A program made the position numbers and the translations under genes. A stretch of 64,000 nucleotides of DNA, taken from an uncultured Thermoanaerobaculia bacterium. GTDB lineage: Bacteria > Acidobacteriota > Thermoanaerobaculia > Multivoradales > Multivoraceae. Numbering within the stretch: the stretch's first letter is position 1; every line of letters begins with the position of its first letter. Below the pieces are notes generated by a model, which was not told the origin of the DNA, ran no database searches, and was given only the letters and a program-made list of their open reading frames with translations. Where the stretch lies: the NCBI GenBank assembly GCA_951813015.1, contig CATOTG010000001.1, positions 496,001 to 560,000 on the forward strand, given 5' to 3'. Below are positions 39,953 to 48,320 of the stretch, piece after piece.

Positions 39953-40054
39953 TCAACCTGCGCCCTCTTCCGCCACGTGCCGAATCGAGTCGGCCAGGTA
40001 GGGGTGCTTGCGCACCTTCTCCAGGAAGCGCGAGTCGGCGGTCACGACGGGGTG
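39953..40054 (-). pseudogene. VapC-type PIN-domain toxin, C-terminal remnant
   Basis: About 33 residues in frame up to a TGA at 39953: PVVTADSRFLEKVRKHPYLA, then DSIRHV. This matches the end of PIN-domain VapC proteins (VTADRRFLRKV...HP.L). The N-terminal catalytic part is absent; the frame is cut by the end of the pilus gene at 40059. Probably the leftover of a toxin-antitoxin pair lost when the flanking region was rearranged. Confidence 0.55.
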
Positions 40055-40058
40055 CTGG

Positions 40059-42086
40059 CTAGAGCCCGCCCTCGGCCCAGTCCACGTCGATTCGGCAGAC
40101 GGGCAGGACCGCCAGCCGGCTCGGCGGGCCATTCGGACCAGGACCGGTCAGCCGGATGCGGCTGCCGTGGAAGCGGCAGCGCTCCGGCATCTGCCCGCGG
40201 ATCGTCTCGAGAATCGCCAGCTCGTCCGGCTCAAGCAGCGGCGAGGCCAGGCTGCCTGGATGGTCGACTTCGATCCGGGTCGGCGCTCCGAGTGCGGGCG
40301 ACGGCCACGCCGGTTGGCGGGAGACCAGCTGCGAACGGGCGCCGCGGCCGGCGGCGTCGCCGGAGCCAAGCTGAAGCGCGTATCTCCGGACCTCTCCGCC
40401 GCCCGGACCGGCCGGGCGCCAAGTGTAGAACGTGAGCAGCCCGCCGGCGGCCAGCGGCGCCGACGCCGGACGCTCGCCCGCGCCCAGGGTCAGTGCCCAC
40501 CCCTGTTCCCCCGGCGCCCGCGTCGGGTCCAACCGGTCATCGCCCCGGCGGGGACCCTCCGGATCGAGGACCGGGAGCTCGTCAGCCGAGCGGGGACCGC
40601 CGGCGCCGCCGTCCACTAGCAGGAAGAACCGTCCCGCCGGCGCCTCTTCGGCGCCGGCGGAGGGGTCGGCGCCGGCAGCGGGGTCGGCAACGGCGGCGGA
40701 GTCGGGATCGGCAGCGGGGTCGGGGTCGGCGGCGGGGTCGGCAGCGGGGTCGGGGTCGGCAACGGCGGCGGAGTCGGCAACGGCGCTGCCGCCGGCGCCC
40801 AGCGCCAGAGCGTGGGCGCCCAGCGCCGGCGCCGGGACCACCGCCGGCGGATAGTGGATCGGCAACGCCCCGGTGTCGAACAGCCGCCGCGGGGGCCAGG
40901 CGCCGGGCGCAACACGGCCGCCCTTGAGCTCCACCGGCGGCGACACGTCGACGCGGTACAGGCTGCCCGCGGTCGTTCCCACGTAGATCCGGTCTGCCAG
41001 TCCATCGCCCACGGTGTCCACGGCCGCCGGGCCGGCAGTGACCGGCGCATCGAGCCGCCGCTTGTACAGCAACTGACCGCCGTCGACCCCGACGAAGTAC
41101 AGCCAGTTGCCCACCTCGCCGGCGCCCTCCGGGCCGATGCCGCCTCCGAACACGGCGACTTGGCGAATGTGATCGCCGAACCTCAGTGGCAGGATCGCCG
41201 GTTTCGACACCGTGAGCCCCAGATCCTCGCCGCCGTTGGCGTCCTCGTCCGTGCCATCCGCGAAGCTCCAGAGCAGGCCGGCCTCCGGCGACAGTTCCAC
41301 GGCGAAGAGAAGGCGGCCGGACCGGCCGAGCCCTCCGACCGCGACCGTCCGCGCGCTGCCGGTCTCCGGATCCGCGAACCGCCCCACCGTCAAGGGGGCA
41401 ACTTCATCGTAGGCGCCGACCTCTCTCAGGGCGGCATCCCGGACCAGGCCGCGCGCCGTCGCGGCGGTTTGGCCAAGGTCCCATCCATCCCTTTCGGCGG
41501 GCGGCCACGGCATCAGATCGACCACCGCGGTCAGCTCCCTTCGCCGGGCCGGCAGTCCACGAAGGCGCGCCGGCGAGGCGGCGGTCGCGGCGGCCAGGTG
41601 GCTGACCCGACGCAGACCGCCAAGCGAGCTCAACGGGCCGTCCAGGTTCGCCATGCACAGATGGCAGGCGCCGTCCGCGACCGGCGCCAGGCCGCTGACT
41701 TCGACCGTGATCACGGCCCCCGCCGCACCGGCGCCCACGGTTCGCGTGGTCGGATCGGTGGCGCCGGCGACCCCGCGCGCTACCGCGAGCTGCAGGCCGC
41801 CTTCGGCGGCAGCGAGCAGGCGCACCTGCAACTTCTGCCCGGAAGCGATCAGCATCTGTGTCTGAGTCGCCATCAGCAGGGCCAGGCAGGAACCGCTCAG
41901 GAGCAGGAGGATCAGGGTCACGAGCAGGGTGGAGCTGCCGCGGGCGGCCGCCAGCTCCTTGCCAGGATTCGGGTCGGCCCGCTTGGTCGAACTGTCCCGG
42001 AGTTGATCTCGCGCACCTTGAGCCCGTAGTGGCGGGCAACGGACTTGACGATCTGCGCCGCGGAGATTCTTCGGTTCCTGGTTCAC
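40059..42086 (-). CDS. PilX-like anchor fused to a PilY1-like propeller region
   Basis: About 675 residues from GTG 42086 (overlaps the pilW stop; GAGGAA upstream). After a region of about 45 residues without family features comes the PilX N-terminus: ARGSSTLLVTLILLLLSGSC, then ALLMATQTQMLIAS and LAAAEGGLQLAVARG. The following 450 residues look like the PilY1/PilC beta-propeller: WLYFVGVDGGQLLYKRRLDA, VDTVGDGLADRIYVGTTAGS, LYRVDV. A low-complexity Ala-Asp-Pro block (about residues 425-490, encoded by an imperfect short repeat at 40640-40800) interrupts it. PilX and PilY1 are normally separate minor pilin and tip adhesin; here they appear as one chain. Last gene of the pilV-pilW-pilX group. 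Confidence 0.68.
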   Translation of the reverse strand: MNQEPKNLRGADRQVRCPPLRAQGARDQLRDSSTKRADPNPGKELAAARGSSTLLVTLILLLLSGSCLALLMATQTQMLIASGQKLQVRLLAAAEGGLQLAVARGVAGATDPTTRTVGAGAAGAVITVEVSGLAPVADGACHLCMANLDGPLSSLGGLRRVSHLAAATAASPARLRGLPARRRELTAVVDLMPWPPAERDGWDLGQTAATARGLVRDAALREVGAYDEVAPLTVGRFADPETGSARTVAVGGLGRSGRLLFAVELSPEAGLLWSFADGTDEDANGGEDLGLTVSKPAILPLRFGDHIRQVAVFGGGIGPEGAGEVGNWLYFVGVDGGQLLYKRRLDAPVTAGPAAVDTVGDGLADRIYVGTTAGSLYRVDVSPPVELKGGRVAPGAWPPRRLFDTGALPIHYPPAVVPAPALGAHALALGAGGSAVADSAAVADPDPAADPAADPDPAADPDSAAVADPAAGADPSAGAEEAPAGRFFLLVDGGAGGPRSADELPVLDPEGPRRGDDRLDPTRAPGEQGWALTLGAGERPASAPLAAGGLLTFYTWRPAGPGGGEVRRYALQLGSGDAAGRGARSQLVSRQPAWPSPALGAPTRIEVDHPGSLASPLLEPDELAILETIRGQMPERCRFHGSRIRLTGPGPNGPPSRLAVLPVCRIDVDWAEGGL

Positions 42087-43111
42087 TGGAAGTTCCTCAT
42101 GCGTATCGTGGTCGTAGCCGTCCGAGGCGCCCGCAGAGCCGCCGCGGCCGGTTCCCCGGAGCGGGCGGTGGTGGCCACGGTGACGGTCCATCCCGGGCCA
42201 TCCCCCACCTCCTCCACAGCGACCTCCAGGTCGGAAATGTCGTCCGCGACCACCTGGGCCAGGTTCGCGCTGTGACGACGCCATGCGATATCGGTGCCTG
42301 GATAGAGGCGGGCCATCGCCAGTTGCGAACCCCTCCCGCCGCCCGGATCCGGCGGCCGGACGTAGAAGCGCCACTCCTCGAGCACGCCGACCCGTTCGAC
42401 TCCACCCATGTAGCCGGCCGGCCAGCTCCCGCCGCTCGACATGGAGAGAAAGCCCGCCGCGTACGAACCCCGCGAGGCGTCGGCGTGGAACTCGACCCGC
42501 AGCGTGCGGTTCCGGCCACGGCCGCTCGCGGCCACGTCGACGATGGGCGCCACGGCGTGGACTCCGGGAGCGGCGCCGGAGACCAGGAGCAGGGCGTCGT
42601 CACCGGCGTCGCCGGCCTCCTGAAGCATCTCGAGGGATTGGTCCGAGCCGTACGGGGTCAGCGCACGCACGCTGAACGAGCCGCGCCTCGCTGCCGAGTC
42701 GAACGAAAAGTCGTCGACCCAGTAGAGCGGGCCGTTGATCACCCCGCGCACGATGAGCACGTCGGTTCCCTCGGCCGCCGTCGTGGCGCCCACCGGATGA
42801 CCTGCACTTACCCGCTTCTCCACCGCGAGCGCCAGTTCCGGACGCGGCGGCTGTTCGGGCAACTGATGGATCAGACCGCCGCGCCCGGCGGCCCGCAGCG
42901 CCCGCCTCAGTTCGAGATGGACCGCCCGCTGCGCCTGCTGGAGCGACGCCGCCTCGAGTTGGGCCCGGGCCAGGCGCTGATGGAGCACGAACAGCGACAG
43001 CGCACCCACGGAAACCGTCACGGTCAGACCGAATGCAACCAGCATCTCGATCAGGCTGGCCCCCGAGTCCGAGCGCCGGACGGTTGCGCTACCGCGCCGG
43101 TCGAGCTTCAC
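42083..43111 (-). CDS. Minor pilin PilW-like prepilin
   Basis: 342 residues from GTG 43111. Type III prepilin peptide: cleavage after the Gly of RSDSG|ASLIEMLVAFGLTVTVS, with Glu at mature position 5, and a single N-terminal helix. The remainder is a large beta-rich domain, as in PilW, which helps initiate pilus assembly with PilV and PilX. The 5' end and the 3' end of pilV are duplicated together (148-bp period, 43019-43300). Confidence 0.85.
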   Translation of the reverse strand: MKLDRRGSATVRRSDSGASLIEMLVAFGLTVTVSVGALSLFVLHQRLARAQLEAASLQQAQRAVHLELRRALRAAGRGGLIHQLPEQPPRPELALAVEKRVSAGHPVGATTAAEGTDVLIVRGVINGPLYWVDDFSFDSAARRGSFSVRALTPYGSDQSLEMLQEAGDAGDDALLLVSGAAPGVHAVAPIVDVAASGRGRNRTLRVEFHADASRGSYAAGFLSMSSGGSWPAGYMGGVERVGVLEEWRFYVRPPDPGGGRGSQLAMARLYPGTDIAWRRHSANLAQVVADDISDLEVAVEEVGDGPGWTVTVATTARSGEPAAAALRAPRTATTTIRMRNFQ

Positions 43112-43312
43112 GGTTCTCCAGCGGACGAAGGGTGACGAGACGGATTGTCCTCTCGCCGGCGGCGGTCACGGTCAGACCGAATGCAACCAGCATCTCGATC
43201 AGGCTGGCCCCCCGAGTCCGGGCGCCGGACGGTTGCGCTACCGCGCCGGTCGAGCTTCACGGTTCTCCAGCGGACTAAAGGTGACGAGACGGATCGTCCT
43301 CTCCCCGGCGGC
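43019..43312 (-). repeat. 147-148 bp tandem duplication spanning the pilV/pilW overlap
   Basis: The segment starting TCACGGTCAGACCGAATGC at 43019 recurs at 43166, with few differences; a 1-bp indel shifts the later part to 148. Each copy contains the first codons of pilW and the last codons of pilV. The downstream copy on the minus strand (43019-43165) supplies the working pilW start; the upstream copy (43166-43312) supplies the working pilV end. The two genes probably overlapped by about 26 bp before the duplication. 148 is about twice the common 74-bp period. Confidence 0.9.
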
Positions 43313-43702
43313 GCGGCCCGCCTGCAGGGCGGTCACTTCGACCGTCACCTCCTGCACTTTGACGGACTCTCCGGGAAGCGCCGGCGCCAGAACCGGCACG
43401 GCTTGCACCGAACGCCGGAACAGCGGCGCCTCCCCACCGCAGTCAGCCCGCCAGTCCGACGTCTGTTGACACCAGACCTCCTCGACGTTGTCCGCCTCCT
43501 TGAGGTCGTCCAGGGAGGAGCGCGCCAACGCGGCCAGGGCGTCGGCTCGACGCGCTTCAAGGTTGTTCAGGCCCGATCGAACCAGAAGCGACAACACCGT
43601 CGCGGCGGCCAGCCCGAGCAGGGCGCACGCAACCAGCACCTCGACCAGAGTGAAGCCGGCGCCGGTCGGCGGGTGCGGAACGGAACCAGGTGAACTCCCC
43701 AT
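43238..43702 (-). CDS. Minor pilin PilV-like prepilin
   Basis: 154 residues from ATG 43702. Prepilin leader ends TGAG|FTLVEVLVACALLGLAAATV, with Phe at +1 and Glu at +5. A short beta-rich C-terminal domain follows with a Cys pair (VEEVWCQQTSDWRADC). First of the three minor pilin genes; the prepilin peptidase gene is upstream. An ATG/GTG further upstream (43750) would only lengthen the leader. Confidence 0.85.
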   Translation of the reverse strand: MGSSPGSVPHPPTGAGFTLVEVLVACALLGLAAATVLSLLVRSGLNNLEARRADALAALARSSLDDLKEADNVEEVWCQQTSDWRADCGGEAPLFRRSVQAVPVLAPALPGESVKVQEVTVEVTALQAGRAAGERTIRLVTFSPLENREARPAR

Positions 43703-43889
43703 ACCGACACAGACGGAATCGGGGCCCGCAACCCCGCATGCGGGGTACACGGGCGGCTAGAGCTAGAGATGCCCACGCTGAAACCAGATGCGATCGCCTT
43801 CGCTCCGGCCTGATCGCCCAGGCGGTACGCATGGAGCGCTCGGGCAGCCTCCTGGTCAGCGTTGGCTCTTGGCGCGGCAGAAGGTCCGG

Positions 43890-43981
43890 AACCCGGGTGG
43901 CGCGATCCTCGCAACCCGTGAACCAGCGTGAACCAGTCCGCGCGCCCGTCGGCGGGCGCACGGATGGCACGCCGGCGCACC
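43890..43981. repeat. REP/BIME-like two-hairpin element, copy 3 (inverted)
   Basis: Same order as copy 2: imperfect second stem (GGGTGGCGC...GCAACCC), then GTGAACCAG twice, core GCGCGCCCG-TCGG-CGGGCGCACG, then GATGGCACGCCGGCGCACC. GTGAACCAG is itself duplicated (period 10). It lies between the prepilin peptidase gene and pilV. Confidence 0.7.
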
Positions 43982-44060
43982 TGTACCTTTGGCGGGTGGA
44001 TTCTGGTCCCTGTCCGAGTCTTTCCGAGACGCGAGTAGTCGTCGAGGCTGCGGTAGCTGG

Positions 44061-44084
44061 GGAAAACCGGTCTGCCGGTTTTCC
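44061..44084 (-). terminator. Perfect hairpin downstream of prepilin peptidase
   Basis: GGAAAACCGG-TCTG-CCGGTTTTCC, a 10-bp perfect stem with 4-base loop, 29 bp after the stop of the minus-strand gene. No long T-tract, so an intrinsic terminator is likely but not certain. Confidence 0.6.
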
Positions 44085-44112
44085 GAGGTCCCGGTGTCTG
44101 CCGTGCAAGCTC

Positions 44113-44904
44113 CTACAGCAGGGACGCGTAGGCGGCGATCAGAAGCGGCCCGAAGAACAGCGAAACCACCGCGCCGAGCGACAGGAAGACGCCGAACGGC
44201 AAGCGCGAACCCCAGCTCAGACGCCCGCGGACCATCAGCAGAAGTCCGAAGATCGCGCCGAACAGGCAGGCCACAAAAAGGGTGAGCAACATCCCGTAGA
44301 GGCCCAGGAAGGCCCCCACTCCGGCGAGCATCTTCACGTCGCCCAGGCCCATGGCGCGGACTCGGCGGAGCAGGTACCAGACACCGATCAGCAGCAGCAG
44401 CGCAGCAGCGCCGGCGGCGGCGCCAAGCGCCGACCCGAGCGGCGTCGTCCAACTGACGCCGAAAGACGCCGTCAGACCGAGGCCAAGGGTCAGGTAGGTC
44501 AGCCGATCCGGAAGCAGAAAGTGGGCCGCATCGATCACCGCAAGGACCAGCAGAAGGCTCGAGAAGACCGCCGCAGCCAGACCGTCCACGGTCGGTCCGA
44601 AAGCGAGCCACGCGATGAGCCAAAGCAGACCGGAGGCGCCCTCGACCGCCGGATAGCGCCACGAGATCCGCGCGCCGCACATCCGGCAGCGGCCGCCGAG
44701 CAGAACGAAGCTCAGGACCGGCAGATTGTCCCGACCGGCAATCCTTCCGCCGCAACCCGGGCAGCGGGAGCGCGGCCTGACCACCGACTCGCCGCGCGGC
44801 AGGCGGTGGGCGACGACATTCAGAAAGCTGCCGACGCACAGTCCGACCACCGCCGCGTAGGTCGCGCCGAAGATCGCCATCGCCGGCGCCTCGCCAACCA
44901 TCAC
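44113..44904 (-). CDS. pilD: Prepilin peptidase / N-methyltransferase PilD
   Basis: 263 residues. Removes prepilin leaders and methylates the new N-terminus. N-terminal GLCVGSFLNVVAHRLPRGES, the four-Cys zinc motif (SRCPGCGGRI...GRCRMCGARISWRYPAVE), catalytic Asp residues in VIDAAHFLLPDRLT and GLGDVKMLAGVGAFLG, and about eight helices. The start is GTG 44904/ATG 44901; ATG 44880 would also suit. Start sequence and the stop of the upstream peptidase gene are repeated 60 bp apart. Confidence 0.94.
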   Translation of the reverse strand: MMVGEAPAMAIFGATYAAVVGLCVGSFLNVVAHRLPRGESVVRPRSRCPGCGGRIAGRDNLPVLSFVLLGGRCRMCGARISWRYPAVEGASGLLWLIAWLAFGPTVDGLAAAVFSSLLLVLAVIDAAHFLLPDRLTYLTLGLGLTASFGVSWTTPLGSALGAAAGAAALLLLIGVWYLLRRVRAMGLGDVKMLAGVGAFLGLYGMLLTLFVACLFGAIFGLLLMVRGRLSWGSRLPFGVFLSLGAVVSLFFGPLLIAAYASLL

Positions 44905-44981
44905 GGCTCGCCTTGACCGGACGTCGCGGCAAACCTCATCGCTTCACCTGAGGCCAACCATCACGGCTCGCCTTGACCGGC
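44894..44981 (-). repeat. 60-bp-period duplication of the peptidase-stop/pilD-start overlap
   Basis: CCAACCATCACGGCTCGCCT and the next 8 bases at 44894-44921 recur exactly at 44954-44981. Both copies contain CCGTGATGG (minus strand): at 44961 the TGA is the M20 stop, at 44904 the GTG/ATG is the pilD start. 60 bp is 20 codons. Confidence 0.9.
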
Positions 44982-46421
44982 CGCGGCGGAAGCCGGCGCG
45001 GGCTCACGATCCGCGAGCACGAGGGCGGCGACGACTCGCTTCATCATCTCGCAGCCACGGAGGAAGCCCTCGACGGGTATCCGCTCGTCGACGCCATGGA
45101 TGCCGCCCGCATCGTCGGCGGAGAGCGTGAAGGGCGAGAAACCGTAGGCATCCACGCCAAGGCGGCGAAAGAAACGCGAGTCCGTGGTACCGGCGATCAT
45201 CGTCGGCCCCACCGGAGCGCGCACTCCGAGAACGCGCTCCAGCGTGCGGTACACGTCGCTGCTCGTGCTCGAGACCGGACTGCCGCCTGACCGCAGCAGT
45301 TCCTCCGCATGAATGCCGCTGCCAAGCGCCGTTTCCACCCGCCGGCGGAATCCCTCGACGTCGGTGTCCGGCAGCAGACGCGCGTCGACCAGCGCCGTCG
45401 CCTCGCCGGGCGCCACGTTGACCGGCCCGGCGCCGTTGTCGATCCGGGTGATCTGGACCGTGTCGCGGAAGCTCGCCGACATACCCGGCAGGAGGATCCT
45501 GTCCAGCCGGCCTTCGCGGCGCCGGCGGTCGAGTTCGGCCTGCACGACTTCCAACGGCCGGTCGAAAACGTCGGCGAACTCGCCCGGACGCAGCGCGGCC
45601 AGGGCACGGTACGCCTGGTGGGACGCAGGTGTAACTCGCCATGCATGCTCCAGGTCGAGCACCCTGTTCAGAGCCCGAAGCAGTCGATGGGTAGGGCTCG
45701 CGGGGTTGAAACCCGAACCGTGGCCGCCCCGGCCGGCCGCGGTGACCCGCAACCAGAGCACCTGCTTCTGCGCCGTCTCGATTCCCCACCACAGCAGCCG
45801 GTCACCGGCCATCCGATTCACTCCGGCCTCGTTCAGGACCGCCTCGGCGTCCTCGAACAGTTCGCCGTGCTCTTCGAGCAACCAGCCGACGCCGCTCTCG
45901 CCGCCCGCTTCCTCGTCAGCGCTGGCCAAGAAGACCAGATCCCGTCGGCGCGGCAGTTCGCTGTCCAGGAGATGGAGCATCGCTTCCAGGTGCGCGATGC
46001 CGAGGCTCTTCGCATCGAGCGCGCCACGGCCCCAGATCCGTCCGCGGTGCAGCTCGCCGCCGAACGGGGCGCGGCGCCAACCCTCACCCGCGGGCACCAC
46101 ATCGACGTGGTGCAACAGAACCAGGCTGTGGCCGGCCGCCTCCACCGCGTTCGCCGGCAATCGCGCGTAGAGGTTCGCGCGGCCGTCGGGGCTCACCAGG
46201 ATCCGGACATCGATCTCGCCACGCGGATCGTGCCGTTCGATCAGGGCTGCCAGGTAGCGAACGGCAGGCAACTCGCCGCCGGGGGGAGTGCTCGTATCGA
46301 AGGACAGGTAGGTCTGAAGCCAGGCGACCGGACTGGCAGCGGCCAGCCCCGGCGCGGCGACGAACAGCGCGGCCGCCGCCAGCCATCGCCGCAACCGCCC
46401 TGAGACGATCCCCGCCGTCAC
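44961..46421 (-). CDS. Exported M20-family metallopeptidase (first)
   Basis: 486 residues from GTG 46421 (GGGGAG upstream). Signal or anchor segment RRWLAAAALFVAAPGLAAA. Zinc-peptidase motifs: LLHHVDVVPAGEGW (His, Asp), GRIWGRGALDAKSLGIA (Asp), SADEEAGGESG (catalytic Glu and ligand Glu), and IHGVDERIPVEGF near the end (His). The lid or dimerisation domain sits between. M20 enzymes remove terminal residues from peptides. An in-frame GTG at 46499 produced by a 78-bp duplication would add 26 residues and is less likely. Confidence 0.87.
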   Translation of the reverse strand: MTAGIVSGRLRRWLAAAALFVAAPGLAAASPVAWLQTYLSFDTSTPPGGELPAVRYLAALIERHDPRGEIDVRILVSPDGRANLYARLPANAVEAAGHSLVLLHHVDVVPAGEGWRRAPFGGELHRGRIWGRGALDAKSLGIAHLEAMLHLLDSELPRRRDLVFLASADEEAGGESGVGWLLEEHGELFEDAEAVLNEAGVNRMAGDRLLWWGIETAQKQVLWLRVTAAGRGGHGSGFNPASPTHRLLRALNRVLDLEHAWRVTPASHQAYRALAALRPGEFADVFDRPLEVVQAELDRRRREGRLDRILLPGMSASFRDTVQITRIDNGAGPVNVAPGEATALVDARLLPDTDVEGFRRRVETALGSGIHAEELLRSGGSPVSSTSSDVYRTLERVLGVRAPVGPTMIAGTTDSRFFRRLGVDAYGFSPFTLSADDAGGIHGVDERIPVEGFLRGCEMMKRVVAALVLADREPAPASAAAGQGEP

Positions 46422-46512
46422 CGGGACGTCTCCCCGCGCCCCGGGGCCGCAGGTCAAACGGACCGTGCGACCGCCCCGAGACGATCCCCCGGCCGTCACC
46501 GGGACGTCTCCC
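46417..46512 (-). repeat. 78-bp in-frame duplication across the two M20 peptidase genes
   Basis: GTCACCGGGACGTCTCCCC at 46417 recurs at 46495, together with GAGACGATCCCC next to it. One copy carries the stop of the upstream peptidase gene (46496), the other the GTG start of the downstream one (46421). In both, stop TGA and start GTG overlap as GTGA. Confidence 0.88.
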
Positions 46513-47990
46513 CCGCGCCCCGGGCCGGGGCGGACGGACCGTCCGGCCCGGGCGCCGCATCGAGCAGGTCGAGCACCACACGGCGATACAGCTTTGCGCC
46601 CTCGACGAAGGCGGGCAGGGCGATCTTCTCGTTCGGGCCCGCCACGGTCATCGTGTCGACGGACAGGAGGTTGAACGGAGTGAACCCGTAGGCAGCAATG
46701 CCGTGGCGACGGAAGAACCGGGCGTCGTTCGCGTACCGGGTCAGCAGGTAGGGACCGACCCGACCCGGTTCGACGCCGGTACGCCGAACCAGCGAGTCGA
46801 TCAACCGGACGTAGGCGGGGTGGTCCAGGGGACTTCCCCGCACGGCGCCGCGGCGCTCATCAATCCGGATATCGATGCCGTCCAGGAGCCGACCGGGCAG
46901 CAGCTCCGCCGCCGCGGCGTCCGCGTCGAGACCGGGCAGCACGTGGAGCATGATCCGCAAACGGTAGCCGCCCGAAGGCGACTCCTCGACCGCGAACGGG
47001 TGCGCCTCGTTGCGGAACAACGACTTGAGCAGATCCGGCAGGCGGCCGAAGAGCTCGGGATCGCCCAGCACCCGCTCGGGGTCGGCGAGCGCGGCGCGGT
47101 AGTCCGGATGGTGACGCGACGGCCCGTAGGCGGCGGCGAACGCCCTCACCTCCGGCGCCACGGCGGTCGGCGGCGCCGTGCGCAGCGCCCGGAGCAGGCT
47201 GGCGCGGAGTCGCTCCAGCCGCTCCGCGGACGGACTCGCCGCGGTCACGTCGAGGAACTGCTTCTGGGCGAACGAAGTGCCCCAGTACTTGACTTCACCG
47301 GTCGATGGCGCCTCCAGCACGCCGCCCTCCGTGAACACGGCCCAGAACCGGCGGGCGAGTTCCGGACGGTTGGCGAGGATGTGGCGCGTACCCAGGTCGC
47401 TGCCGGTCTCCTCGCTGCTGGTCGCGAGGAAGATCAGGGATCGTTCCGGACGCCAGCCGGTCTCGTCCATCCGTTCCTTCGCCGCAAGCACCGCCCCGAT
47501 CTGGGCCCACGGTCACGCTCTTCATGTCGAAGACGCCCCGCCCGATGATCCACGGCGGATCGATCCGGCCCTCGAACGGGGGCACGGCCCAGTCCTCAAG
47601 ACGGCGTATCGGATCGACATCCAGGTGGTTGTGGAGGACGAGCGCCTCCTCGCTCTCGCCTTCGAGGATGGCCCACAGGTTCGCCTTCGCGTCCGGATGT
47701 TCTTCGATCTCGACCGCGAGGCCGGCCCGCTCCAGGATCCGGGCCAGGTGGCGGGCAGCGTCTATCTCGCGCCCCGCGTCGGACGTCGTGTCGATTCGGA
47801 CGAGGGCCTGCAGACGCCGGACATCCTCGTTCTCCGCGTAGTCGACTTCGGACCAGGCGGTGTCGAAGACCGGCGCGGGCGTACTCGGCCGGAACACGGC
47901 GAAGGCGACTGCCGCGACGAGCAGCGTGCCGTAGAGCGCGATCCGGGACGCCACGGGGCGCCGCGCGCTCAGCTTCGCGCTTCTCCACAT
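46496..47990 (-). CDS. Membrane-anchored M20-family metallopeptidase (second, frameshifted)
   Basis: About 497 residues after correction. The N-terminal anchor helix IALYGTLLVAAVAFAVF precedes LVLHNHLDVDPI (zinc His/Asp) and IGRGVFDMKSVTV. An extra base in the G/C run at 47506-47508 then shifts the frame; the second frame continues AVLAAKERMDETGWRPERSL, TSSEETGSDLGTRH (catalytic Glu), FFRRHGIAAYGFTPFNL and GPNEKIALPAF. All family motifs are present across the two frames. ATG 47990 is chosen; GTG 48014 is an alternative. Tandem relative of the next gene downstream. Confidence 0.85.
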
Positions 47991-48063
47991 CGATTGATTC
48001 AGCTTAGCAATCACTCGCGTCGCGGGGATCGTGCCGAACCGCGGCCACCGCGCCCCTTACACC

Positions 48064-48320
48064 CTGTACGGCTGCCAGGCCGCTACCGTCCAACCCGCCA
48101 AGCGGGGGACGTGACCCTGGCCAACGCCCCTCCGCCTGTACGGCTGCCAAGCCGCTACCGTCCAACCCGCCAAGCGGGGGAACGTGACCCTGGCCAACGC
48201 CGCCGGCCTGTACGGCTGCCAAGCCGCTACCGTCCAACCCGCCAAGCGGGGGAACGTGACCCTGGCCAACGCCCCTCCGCCTGTACGGCTGCCAGGCTGC
48301 TACCGTCCAACCCGCCTGCC
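48064..48320 (+). repeat. Fourfold 72-73 bp direct repeat leading into a membrane-protein gene
   Basis: CTGTACGGCTGCCA followed by GCxGCTACCGTCCAACCCGCC begins at 48064, 48136, 48208 and 48281. The last copy is cut short and runs into the start of the next gene. Between anchors, units share AAGCGGGGG, CGTGACCCTGGCCAACGCC. Point differences separate all copies. This accounts for nearly all of the 330-bp gap after the second peptidase gene. Confidence 0.92.

Larger units (their letters stand above)
43703..44112. other. 410-bp intergenic region with REP-like element and terminator
   Basis: No gene is visible. It contains REP-like copy 3 (43890-43981) and the perfect hairpin at 44061-44084 behind the prepilin peptidase gene. 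The remaining sequence shows nothing I can assign. Confidence 0.7.

Noticed and set aside
40640-40800. Independent minisatellite in the pilus gene
   Set aside because: It is an imperfect Ala-Asp-Pro coding repeat inside an intact frame and does not have the 72-78 bp period.
48064-48320. CRISPR array
   Set aside because: Units repeat along their whole length with no unique spacers, unit length is 72 bp, and there are no cas genes. The same holds for the arrays at 24154 and 62254.
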